A program made the position numbers and the translations under genes. A DNA stretch of 44,766 nt from Candidatus Thalassarchaeaceae archaeon. GTDB lineage: Archaea > Thermoplasmatota > Poseidoniia > Poseidoniales > Thalassarchaeaceae. Shown in pieces: positions 15,730 through 23,125 of this stretch. The DNA is taken from the NCBI GenBank assembly GCA_023700245.1, contig JAJPRE010000011.1, forward strand, positions 1-44,766, in the 5' to 3' direction. Numbering within the stretch: the first letter of the stretch is position 1; the number at the start of each line of letters is the position of its first letter. A model generated the notes under the pieces. It was not told the DNA's origin. It made no database searches and saw only the letters and a program-made list of their open reading frames with translations.

Positions 15730-17022
15730 TCATATCACTTTATTAGAATTTACAATAATTCCATCAATCATAGTTTTTCTAATTGGATTCATACCAGGCG
15801 TCTGGCACCAACCTGAAATATAATTAGACCATAAGAAATTGATATCGGCGGGAGCACCAACATTAAGACAACCGGTTGTCAAATTATCCAATATCGTTGT
15901 TGCTGGATTTCTAGTGGCTGCAATTAAACTAATGATTGGGTCGATACTCAATCTATGAGATAACAGACTACCAACAAATGGCAAAGACAAAGATGGACAA
16001 TTGGGGTTGAAATCAGACGCTATAGAAAAGCTCCAGCCCTCAGCGATACATTTACGGATTGGTAACGAAATAGGTTTGCCCAATACATATGGTGTGCCCG
16101 GCAGGAATGTTTGCATTGTACCATTAGAACTAGCGAATGATCTAGAGTCATCGCTAGAATGTGCTACATGATCACCGCTAACAGAACCTAATTCTGTAGC
16201 TAATTTTAATCCGTCCGAGTTAGTAAATTCATCAACATGCAGCCTAGGTATTAGTCCGAGTTTTTTTGATTCATTAACTATAATTTCGGTTTCTTCAGAA
16301 GTATACCAACCGGGTTCGCAGAATACATCCACATATTTGGCTAGATTATCTTCTACTATTGTGGGAAGTTGGATATTGATTAACTCATCAATATAGTCAG
16401 ACCTCAGTTTGTCACCCGGAAAATCGTGAGCGCCTAACCAAGTTGGGATAATTTTACAATTACTATTTTTGGAAACTTCACCAATGGCTTTCAATGAATT
16501 AATTTCTGTCAAATAATTTAATCCATAACCGCTTTTTGCCTCAAGCGTAGTTGTACCTAAAGAAATAGCAATATCGGCGCGCCTTAACGAATTATCAATT
16601 AAAGATTTGAAAGATTCATTCCTTGTTGCATTAACAGTTTTCTTGATTCCTCCACCCAATTTAGAGATATCTGAATATGATTTACCATTTTGTCTTAATG
16701 ATAGTTCATTAGATCTGTCTCCGCTCCAAACTAGATGGGAATGAGAATCGACAAAACCTGGAGTTAATGCATATTGACAGGCGTCTATTATATTATATTC
16801 ATTAGTTTGGATATCACCACTTTGATACCATGGTATAAATTCACTTGTGATTTCTTCATTATTGCTAATTTTTGATATTATGCCGTTTTCAATAATAATC
16901 GCATATCCGGGCTCATATATTAAATTTTCATAATCATCCATTTCCGCTCCAGAAAGAGGCTTAGATGTATCACCAGATGAGAGATGAGCAATTTCACCAC
17001 AGTTGACAATGATTGTCTTCAC
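15730..17022 (-). CDS. hutI: Imidazolonepropionase
   Basis: 430 residues, amidohydrolase superfamily. It opens the imidazolone ring to give N-formimino-L-glutamate, the substrate of the formimidoyltransferase at 9197. Metal-binding H94 and H96 lie in PGFVDSHSHLVW; later family blocks are TTTLEAKSGYGLN, PTWLGAHDFP, DVFCEPGWY, LHVDEFTNSDG, GDHVAHSSDD and ASDFNPNCPSLSL. It completes the four-enzyme pathway plus the C1 step, but is encoded on the opposite strand, separated from hutH by alaX, tRNA-Val and the DUF5679-like gene, so it must have its own promoter. Its start lies about 50 bp from that of the divergent Kae1 gene. Confidence 0.95.
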   Translation of the reverse strand: MKTIIVNCGEIAHLSSGDTSKPLSGAEMDDYENLIYEPGYAIIIENGIISKISNNEEITSEFIPWYQSGDIQTNEYNIIDACQYALTPGFVDSHSHLVWSGDRSNELSLRQNGKSYSDISKLGGGIKKTVNATRNESFKSLIDNSLRRADIAISLGTTTLEAKSGYGLNYLTEINSLKAIGEVSKNSNCKIIPTWLGAHDFPGDKLRSDYIDELINIQLPTIVEDNLAKYVDVFCEPGWYTSEETEIIVNESKKLGLIPRLHVDEFTNSDGLKLATELGSVSGDHVAHSSDDSRSFASSNGTMQTFLPGTPYVLGKPISLPIRKCIAEGWSFSIASDFNPNCPSLSLPFVGSLLSHRLSIDPIISLIAATRNPATTILDNLTTGCLNVGAPADINFLWSNYISGWCQTPGMNPIRKTMIDGIIVNSNKVI

Positions 17023-17070
17023 GTTTACAGGAAGGAGTTAGACTTCAAAGGTATACCTCTGCCGGGATTC

Positions 17071-18078
17071 ATGGGCGGAGTTGTACTTGGCATAGAAAGT
17101 ACTGCCCACACATTATCATTTGGAATGGTAGATTTAGATGGAAATGTGTCTGATTCGTACTCCAATTTATTCAGGCCGAAGGAAGGAGGGATTCATCCTA
17201 GAGAAGCTGCAGATCACCATTGTTCCCAAGTATCAAATTTATTAAATGAGGTTACAAAATCTGAAATGTTCAAGGAAAATGATGTAGAAGCAATAGCATT
17301 TAGTCAGGGACCAGGATTAGGCCCATGCCTTAGAGTTGGCGCTAGTGTAGCAAGAACATTGTCAAAATCATGGAATATTCCATTAATAGGCGTTAACCAT
17401 TGCATAGCACACATAGAAATTGGAAGAAATCAAACAGGATGTATTGATCCAGTTTTATTATATGTAAGCGGCGGAAATACTCAGGTTATAGCCAAATCAA
17501 GAGATAAATATAGAGTCATGGGGGAAACTTTGGATATAGGAATAGGCAATATGTTGGATAAATTTGCTAGAAATCAAGGATTACCATTTCCGGGTGGACC
17601 CAAAATAGAAGAGTTAGCGATTGAATTTACAAAGGTTGCAGATTATCAAAATAAATTAATAGATCTCCCATATGGTGTTCAAGGAATGGATATGGGATTT
17701 TCTGGGATGTTGACGGCTGCACAGCGAAGAGTATTAGCGGGGGATTCCTTGGAATCAGTTTCATGGTCTTTACAGGAACATGCATTTGCATCATGCATAG
17801 AAGTAGCTGAAAGAGCAATGGCACATACTGGTAAAACTGAATTATTACTCGGCGGAGGAGTAGCATGTAATTCTAGAATTAGGAAAATGGCTGAAATTAT
17901 GTGCGAGGAGCGAGGAGCAACTGCATATTGGCCTGAAAAAAAATTCTGCATAGATAATGGGACAATGATTGCAGAATTGGGACGATTGCTACATAATGTA
18001 GGATTCAAGACCAGTTTAGAAGATAGTTCAATTAATCCAATGCTAAGAACAGACCATACCAAGGTTATATGGGATTGA
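17071..18078 (+). CDS. kae1: Kae1/TsaD, KEOPS catalytic subunit (t6A37 synthesis)
   Basis: 335 residues from ATG 17071 (MGGVVLGIESTAHTLSFG), the normal family start; the frame is open from 16984, but that part overlaps the start of hutI. Kae1 transfers the threonylcarbamoyl group to A37 of ANN-reading tRNAs. Metal ligands H110 and H114 lie in VNHCIAH; nucleotide-binding blocks are GIESTAHT, SQGPGLGPCLRVG, LYVSGGNTQ, LDKFARNQG and LLGGGVACN. The protein ends after the Kae1 fold, so there is no fused Bud32 kinase as in many Euryarchaeota. No other KEOPS subunit is in the window. Confidence 0.95.
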   Translation: MGGVVLGIESTAHTLSFGMVDLDGNVSDSYSNLFRPKEGGIHPREAADHHCSQVSNLLNEVTKSEMFKENDVEAIAFSQGPGLGPCLRVGASVARTLSKSWNIPLIGVNHCIAHIEIGRNQTGCIDPVLLYVSGGNTQVIAKSRDKYRVMGETLDIGIGNMLDKFARNQGLPFPGGPKIEELAIEFTKVADYQNKLIDLPYGVQGMDMGFSGMLTAAQRRVLAGDSLESVSWSLQEHAFASCIEVAERAMAHTGKTELLLGGGVACNSRIRKMAEIMCEERGATAYWPEKKFCIDNGTMIAELGRLLHNVGFKTSLEDSSINPMLRTDHTKVIWD

Positions 18079-18128
18079 GAAGGCTTATCAAACCCTCTTA
18101 AGTCGAAAGAATGGAGATCGATTAAACA

Positions 18129-18944
18129 GTGCAGCGTAGAAGGAGACCAAAGGTCGAACCTCGAAATGTATTTGGTGGCAATCTACCTCCTAGACCTGTT
18201 AAAAAAATACCTTTAGATCGTAACAAGAGTACTACTAAAACTCCTATAATTCCAGATAAAAATCACATACCAAAACCAGTTAGAAAAATTATACCTCTAC
18301 CAAATACTAAGATTCAACACCCAATTAATAATAATGAACAAGAAATAGTATCCGAACAAAAAGATCTTTCAATGATTGATCCCATAGAAGAACCTATTGA
18401 AGAAAATATTGTCACGACAGATGATATCGCAGAAGTTGATTCAGTGATGGAACAACAAATATTAGGACATGCCCCAAAGAAAGGAATAGGCCTAAAGAAG
18501 AAAAATACCATATTGGCTCCTGAAGTCGAAATTCAACCAAGTACAAAGGCTATGGAATTAATAGAAAAAAGTAGAATAAGGGCTAATGTAATATCAACAA
18601 CTAAGGATACTGTGGCCAAATTGAAAGCTAAACCAGCGGCAGTAATTAGAAAACCCAGGCCGCGATCTAGACAGAAAAATTATCAACCTGCTACTAGACT
18701 TAAGAGACTTGATAGGAGTAAACACATGGAATATAAGTATGAGATGCGAAGTTTACTAGTCAAAATAAACGTAGCAGAGGAATATAGATCAAATATGCTA
18801 GCAAGCATATGGGCTAAAGGCGAGAGACAATCAATTCAACAGTCAAGAGAATATATTGGTGAAAAATTAGACGAAGGGATAATAGATGAATCTCAACACA
18901 AATCATTATCTAAAATTATAGATAATTACACAACAAGAAGGTGA
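18129..18944 (+). CDS. Hypothetical basic, largely disordered protein
   Basis: 271 residues with a GTG start. The first ~60 residues are Arg/Lys/Pro-rich (MQRRRRPKVEPRNVF), followed by an acidic stretch (about 65-105), a second basic Lys/Arg/Pro segment (about 155-190) and a C-terminal charged helical part (SKHMEYKYEMRSLLVKINV to the end) that looks folded. I do not recognise the family. The alternating charge and low complexity suggest a nucleic-acid- or ribosome-associated protein, but that is a guess. It lies between kae1 (50 bp gap) and the slyD-like gene (4 bp gap), so it is probably co-transcribed with both. Confidence 0.7.
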   Translation: MQRRRRPKVEPRNVFGGNLPPRPVKKIPLDRNKSTTKTPIIPDKNHIPKPVRKIIPLPNTKIQHPINNNEQEIVSEQKDLSMIDPIEEPIEENIVTTDDIAEVDSVMEQQILGHAPKKGIGLKKKNTILAPEVEIQPSTKAMELIEKSRIRANVISTTKDTVAKLKAKPAAVIRKPRPRSRQKNYQPATRLKRLDRSKHMEYKYEMRSLLVKINVAEEYRSNMLASIWAKGERQSIQQSREYIGEKLDEGIIDESQHKSLSKIIDNYTTRR

Positions 18945-18948
18945 ATAA

Positions 18949-19428
18949 ATGAAGGTAGAAAATAATAAAGTAATAACAGTACATTATACAGGGACGTTTC
19001 CGGAATCAGATGAAGTTTTTGATTCCAGCAAAGATAAAGATCCTATGTCCTTTTTAGTGGGGCACAAGAATATGATTGAAGGATTTGAAAGAGAATTGAT
19101 AGGAGCTGAAACCAATGAAACAAGAGAGTTCACGTTAACACCGGAAGATGCATACGGAAATAGGAATGAAGAAGCAATTCAAGAAATGCCCCGAGATCAA
19201 TTCCCTGAAGAATTAGATATTGGAATGATGTTTCAGGCTCAAAGTGAAAATGGACCTATGCAATTCACAATAATCGAAGTTTTAGAAGATGTCGTAAAAA
19301 TAGATTTTAATCATCCCATGGCAGGAAAAATATTGAAATTCAGTGTAACGGTTATTGAAATAAGGGATGCTAGTGAAGAAGAATTGAGTCACGGGCATGC
19401 TCACGGTGCGCACGGTCACCACGATTAA
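18949..19428 (+). CDS. slyD: SlyD-like FKBP peptidyl-prolyl isomerase
   Basis: 159 residues. The FKBP core begins VITVHYTGTFPESDEVFDSS; an inserted-flap (IF) chaperone domain follows (about 70-125; EDAYGNRNEEAIQEMPRDQF), then FNHPMAGKILKFSVTVIEI closes the FKBP fold, the SlyD order. The C-terminus is His-rich (HGHAHGAHGHHD), as in bacterial SlyD, where it binds nickel or other metals. Cytosolic folding helper and possible metal store. It starts 4 bp after the unknown basic protein and ends 31 bp before the mutase gene. Confidence 0.92.
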   Translation: MKVENNKVITVHYTGTFPESDEVFDSSKDKDPMSFLVGHKNMIEGFERELIGAETNETREFTLTPEDAYGNRNEEAIQEMPRDQFPEELDIGMMFQAQSENGPMQFTIIEVLEDVVKIDFNHPMAGKILKFSVTVIEIRDASEEELSHGHAHGAHGHHD

Positions 19429-19459
19429 TCGCATTGTTCATGTTACCCAACCGTCTCGG

Positions 19460-20968
19460 ATGCATATGGGAGACCCAAATCCTCCGGGATTACCACCTTA
19501 TTCGAATGGCATTTACAAAGAGATGTATAAGAAAAAAATATGGACTATGCGTCAATATGCTGGATTCTCCACTGCAAAGGAAACAAATTTGAGATTTATA
19601 GAATTGCTAAATAAAGGACAAACAGGGTTGTCAGTAGCGTTCGATTTACCGACCCAATTGGGTCTAGATTCCGATGATGATATGTCATTAGGTGAAGTAG
19701 GAAAAGTTGGTGTCCCAATAGATTCTATAAATGATATGAGGCAATTATTTAATAATATAGATTTATCTAAAGTGTCAACATCTATGACTATAAATGCACC
19801 AGCAACAACGTTATTAGCCTTATATGTTGCTTTGGCAGATGAAAATGGAATTTCCCGGAGTGATTTAACCGGAACAGTTCAAAATGATATTTTAAAAGAA
19901 TATATAGCAAGAGGATTGTATGTTTATCCTCCAAAACATTCCATTAGATTGACTACAGATTTAATGGAATGGTGTCAGAACAATACACCAAAATGGAATA
20001 CTGTATCTGTGAGTGGTTATCACCTAAGAGAGGCTGGATGTACTGCAAGTGAAGAATTAGCATTTTCATTATCAAATGCACATTACTATGTAAATTGTGC
20101 AATGGAAAGAGGAATGAAGATAGATGATTTTGCACCTAGGATTTCATTCTTTTTTGGTTGCCATAATAACTTTGTAGAGGAAATTTGTAAATTTCGTGCT
20201 GCAAGGATAATGTGGTATAAAATGATGAAAAAATATAATCCGAAAAATCCTAAATCATCTATGCTGAGGTTTCATACTCAAACTGCAGGCGTGACATTAA
20301 CTGCACAACAACCTATGGTGAATACGATTAGAGTAGCTTATCAGGCATTAGCAGCAGTATTAGGCGGGACTCAATCATTGCATACAAATAGTTATGATGA
20401 AGCGATAGGGTTACCTACTCAAGAAGCTGTAACAATCGCATTAAGAACACAACAAGTAATAGCGTCAGAAACTAATATTATAAATTATCCTGATTTATTT
20501 AGTGGGTCAATATTAATTGAAAAAATGACAACAGAATTGGTCGCGGATGCAAGTAAAATTATGGATAAAATAGAGAAATCTGGAGGAGCAATGGAATGTA
20601 TTTCTGCTGGAATTCAACAACGTATGATTCACGAGAGTGCGTGGAAGCATCTTGAGAGTGTAGAGTCGGGAAGTACAAAAGTTGTAGGAGTAAATGAACA
20701 TATAACGGAAGCGGAAGAACCGATTGAAGCCCTTAATATAGATGGTGATTCTAGTATAAGGCAATTAAAATCATTAAAGAAGTATAAAGATAATCGTGAT
20801 ATGAATTCGATTAATATTTCACTTCAAAATTTAAAATCTGTTTGTATGACGGATCAAAATATAATGGAATCGTTAATATCTGCCATAAAAGCAGGTTCAA
20901 CTGTGGGCGAAGTTAATGAAGTTATGATTGAAGTTTTCGGGACCTGGATTGCTCCAAGTGGTGTTTAG
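19460..20968 (+). CDS. mutA: Methylmalonyl-CoA mutase large (catalytic) subunit
   Basis: 502 residues from ATG 19460; the frame is open to 19397, but that part lies mostly inside slyD. The (beta/alpha)8 substrate-binding domain is complete: IWTMRQYAGFSTAKETN, GLSVAFDLPTQLGLDSD, MTINAPA, VSGYHLREAG, SMLRFHTQTAG, LHTNSYDEAIGLPT. No cobalamin-binding domain (DxHxxG) is present, so it needs a separate B12-binding subunit, which is not in this window. It interconverts (R)-methylmalonyl-CoA and succinyl-CoA. The epimerase follows directly (stop and ATG adjacent), a common pairing. Confidence 0.94.
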   Translation: MHMGDPNPPGLPPYSNGIYKEMYKKKIWTMRQYAGFSTAKETNLRFIELLNKGQTGLSVAFDLPTQLGLDSDDDMSLGEVGKVGVPIDSINDMRQLFNNIDLSKVSTSMTINAPATTLLALYVALADENGISRSDLTGTVQNDILKEYIARGLYVYPPKHSIRLTTDLMEWCQNNTPKWNTVSVSGYHLREAGCTASEELAFSLSNAHYYVNCAMERGMKIDDFAPRISFFFGCHNNFVEEICKFRAARIMWYKMMKKYNPKNPKSSMLRFHTQTAGVTLTAQQPMVNTIRVAYQALAAVLGGTQSLHTNSYDEAIGLPTQEAVTIALRTQQVIASETNIINYPDLFSGSILIEKMTTELVADASKIMDKIEKSGGAMECISAGIQQRMIHESAWKHLESVESGSTKVVGVNEHITEAEEPIEALNIDGDSSIRQLKSLKKYKDNRDMNSINISLQNLKSVCMTDQNIMESLISAIKAGSTVGEVNEVMIEVFGTWIAPSGV

Positions 20969-21370
20969 ATGAATAAAATAAGTGTAGATCATATTGGCAT
21001 AGCAACCGAATCTATTGAAATATCAAAAATATTTTGGAATCTAATCGGATTTAAAGATTCATCAAATCACATAGTAGAAAATCAAGGAGTTAAGGTACAG
21101 TATTTAACAGGAGAAAGTGGAGCCAAAATAGAGTTACTTGAACCATTATTTTCAGAATCTCCAGTTGGTAGATTTATTTCTAAAAATGGCCCTGGAATTC
21201 AACAATTAGCCGTAACAGTTAGTGATATTACTGGACTAATTATTAAATTAAAAGAAAATGGTATAATATTAATTAATGATGCCCCAACTAAAGGTGCTGA
21301 TGGAAGACTAATATCATTTATTCATCCTAAATCCACTGGTGGTGTATTAGTAGAGATAATTCAGGAATGA
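20969..21370 (+). CDS. mce: Methylmalonyl-CoA epimerase
   Basis: 133 residues of the glyoxalase/VOC fold in two paired modules. Signatures are VDHIGIATESIE at the N-terminus (metal His8), VQYLTGESGAKIELLEP (Glu ligand), GPGIQQLAVTVSDI, where the usual His ligand of G-x-H-H-x-A appears as Gln-Gln, and GGVLVEIIQE at the end. It interconverts (S)- and (R)-methylmalonyl-CoA between propionyl-CoA carboxylase and the mutase. The Gln replacements in the third metal motif are worth noting. Start codon immediately follows the mutA stop. Confidence 0.9.
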   Translation: MNKISVDHIGIATESIEISKIFWNLIGFKDSSNHIVENQGVKVQYLTGESGAKIELLEPLFSESPVGRFISKNGPGIQQLAVTVSDITGLIIKLKENGIILINDAPTKGADGRLISFIHPKSTGGVLVEIIQE

Positions 21371-21409
21371 ATTCCAAATAATCAAAAGCAATTATATTCA
21401 GGGTCGTAT

Positions 21410-21709
21410 ATGAAGACTATACTTGAGAAGTTCGGAGATATTAATTTATTAAACGTAAATATACTTAATTTAGAGGTAAATTTCTTAAAAAATTCTTTAG
21501 AAATTTTAAGAGTTACAAGTCGTATATCTAATGATGCATTTTTAGATGCTGGAATTATCCAAGGTGGCCTATCATTAATATCAAATTTACTAGAACAAGG
21601 CGTATCCGTTGACGAAGCTAATTTACAATTATCACGACTAATAATAAAATCAAATGTCCTTATGGAAACATATCCAGAGTTAGATAGTATGTTAGAAAGT
21701 ATGAGATAA
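21410..21709 (+). CDS. Hypothetical small protein (99 aa)
   Basis: A 99-residue, Leu/Ile/Asn-rich and slightly acidic protein predicted to be helical, without membrane segments or cysteines. I do not recognise it. A long ORF exists on the opposite strand (21382-21729) over the same bases. The plus-strand reading is preferred because it runs with all its neighbours and has a more ordinary soluble composition. It lies 39 bp after mce and about 60 bp before the ribbon-helix-helix gene. Confidence 0.55.
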   Translation: MKTILEKFGDINLLNVNILNLEVNFLKNSLEILRVTSRISNDAFLDAGIIQGGLSLISNLLEQGVSVDEANLQLSRLIIKSNVLMETYPELDSMLESMR

Positions 21710-21767
21710 TATTCTCGCAGTAATACCACAGTAATATTTAATTGCTATTCATCTACGGATAGAGGTT

Positions 21768-21932
21768 GTGCCTAAGATAAGTTTGGACATGCCTGAAGAG
21801 ATTTTAATAGATTTAAAGTTACATATTGGAGATTCAAAAAAATTTATTTCTCTAGCAGATGCAGTACGATCTGCATGTAGAAAGATGTTAGATCAATTAG
21901 ATATCATAGATAAAAATCATGGTAGGAGATGA
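21768..21932 (+). CDS. Ribbon-helix-helix (CopG/MetJ-Arc) small DNA-binding protein
   Basis: A 54-residue protein read directly from the sequence, GTG start. It begins V(M)-P-K-I-S-L-D-M-P-E-E-I-L-I-D-L, the beta-strand plus first helix of a ribbon-helix-helix repressor, continues with SKKFISLADAVRSACRKML (the turn and second helix) and ends KNHGRR. Its stop lies 4 bp before the preferred folE start, and the folE ribosome-binding site (AGGAG) is inside its last codons, so the two are translationally coupled. It is therefore a candidate local regulator of the preQ0 operon. Regulation by it is inference. Confidence 0.8.
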   Translation: MPKISLDMPEEILIDLKLHIGDSKKFISLADAVRSACRKMLDQLDIIDKNHGRR

Positions 21933-21936
21933 TAAA

Positions 21937-22518
21937 ATGACTAAAATTCCAAATGAAGACGATGCAAGAGTAGCTATTGAAACATTAGTGAGATATATAG
22001 AAAATATTCCAGGAGACTTAAGGGAAGGTCTAATTGACACGCCAAATAGAGTAATAGAATCATATGAAGAGATATATGCCGGATATTCCATCAGTTCGGA
22101 AGAAATTCTTGACTCCACGTTTAATGCTGAGGGATATGATGGAATTGTTCTTTTGAAGAATATTGAATTTCATTCAACTTGTGAACATCATATGCTCCCA
22201 TTTAGCGGTTTTGCACATATTGCATATATTCCAGTTGATAATATAGTTGGTATAAGTAAACTTGCTAGATTAGTCGAAAAACATGCTAAACAATTACAAA
22301 ATCAGGAAAGGATTACTAAAAATATTGCATCAGATTTGGTGAAATATCTAAAGCCATTAGGTGCAGCTGTAATTATAGAAGCATCCCATGGGTGTATGAA
22401 GTGTAGAGGAATAAAAAAGCAAAGTAGCATAATGACAACGTCCGCCATGAAAGGCGTATTTTTCGACAAACCTGAAGCGAGAACCGAGTTGATGCAATTA
22501 ATTTCATTGGACAAGTAG
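21937..22518 (+). CDS. folE: GTP cyclohydrolase I (FolE type)
   Basis: 193 residues from ATG 21937, preceded by AGGAGATGA; a longer frame starts at 21919 inside the upstream gene. It converts GTP to 7,8-dihydroneopterin triphosphate, first step of preQ0 (and pterin/folate) synthesis. Zinc ligands C82 and H85 (TCEHHMLPF) and C153 (HGCMKCRG) are present, with VGISKLARLVE and the C-terminal TSAMKGVFFD. This is the bacterial/eukaryotic type I enzyme rather than the MptA/FolE2 type most archaea use. queE follows after 10 bp. Confidence 0.95.
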   Translation: MTKIPNEDDARVAIETLVRYIENIPGDLREGLIDTPNRVIESYEEIYAGYSISSEEILDSTFNAEGYDGIVLLKNIEFHSTCEHHMLPFSGFAHIAYIPVDNIVGISKLARLVEKHAKQLQNQERITKNIASDLVKYLKPLGAAVIIEASHGCMKCRGIKKQSSIMTTSAMKGVFFDKPEARTELMQLISLDK

Positions 22519-22528
22519 GGGTAATATT

Positions 22529-23125
22529 TTGATAAAATTTCCCATAGTTGAAATCTTTTATTCCATACAAGGGGAGGGTTTTCATATGGGTAAACCTCAT
22601 GTTTTTGTAAGGTTTGGAAATTGTAATTTGAGGTGTGAATGGTGCGATACTAATTTTCTTGAATATGAAGAATTATATTTAGATGATATTATTCAAAAAA
22701 TACTATCTTTCAGGTGTAATAGAGTAGTATTTACAGGAGGAGAGCCCTGTTTACAAGATCTTAATACGATAGGAAAGGAATTAAAGAAATATGATATTAA
22801 TCTTTCAGTAGAAACTAATGGTACCATTGCAGTTCCGGAAATCATTGATTGGATTTGTGTTTCTCCAAAAGATCAATTATATCCAAATAGTGTAATAAAT
22901 CAAAAATTTGGTGATGAATTAAAAATTGTTTATTGTGGACAAGACCTAAAATTATATGATGAATTAAAGCATGGATTTGACCACATATTCTTACAACCGT
23001 GTTATTTCGAAAACGAGAGTGTGGAATGGAACGGTAAAAATTTTGTTGAAACTGAAAATATTGTTAAAATAAATAATGAATGGAGACTTTCATTACAGAC
23101 ACATAAATGGTTAGGTGTAGATTGA
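22529..23125 (+). CDS. queE: 7-carboxy-7-deazaguanine synthase (radical SAM)
   Basis: 198 residues. It rearranges 6-carboxytetrahydropterin to 7-carboxy-7-deazaguanine using a [4Fe-4S] cluster and SAM. The N-terminus IVEIFYSIQGEGFHMG and FVRFGNCNLRCEWCDT (C-x3-C-x2-C) are diagnostic, followed by VVFTGGEPCLQDL and VETNGTI. The radical-SAM core is small, as usual for QueE. The start codon appears to be TTG (22529), with GTAGGGGTAA just upstream. The stop TGA shares a base with the ATG of queC (TGATG). Confidence 0.94.
   Translation: MIKFPIVEIFYSIQGEGFHMGKPHVFVRFGNCNLRCEWCDTNFLEYEELYLDDIIQKILSFRCNRVVFTGGEPCLQDLNTIGKELKKYDINLSVETNGTIAVPEIIDWICVSPKDQLYPNSVINQKFGDELKIVYCGQDLKLYDELKHGFDHIFLQPCYFENESVEWNGKNFVETENIVKINNEWRLSLQTHKWLGVD

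Noticed and set aside
21382-21729. 115-codon minus-strand ORF opposite the 99-aa hypothetical gene
   Set aside because: Against the direction of all neighbours; the plus-strand reading has better composition. Neither has a recognised family, so some doubt remains.
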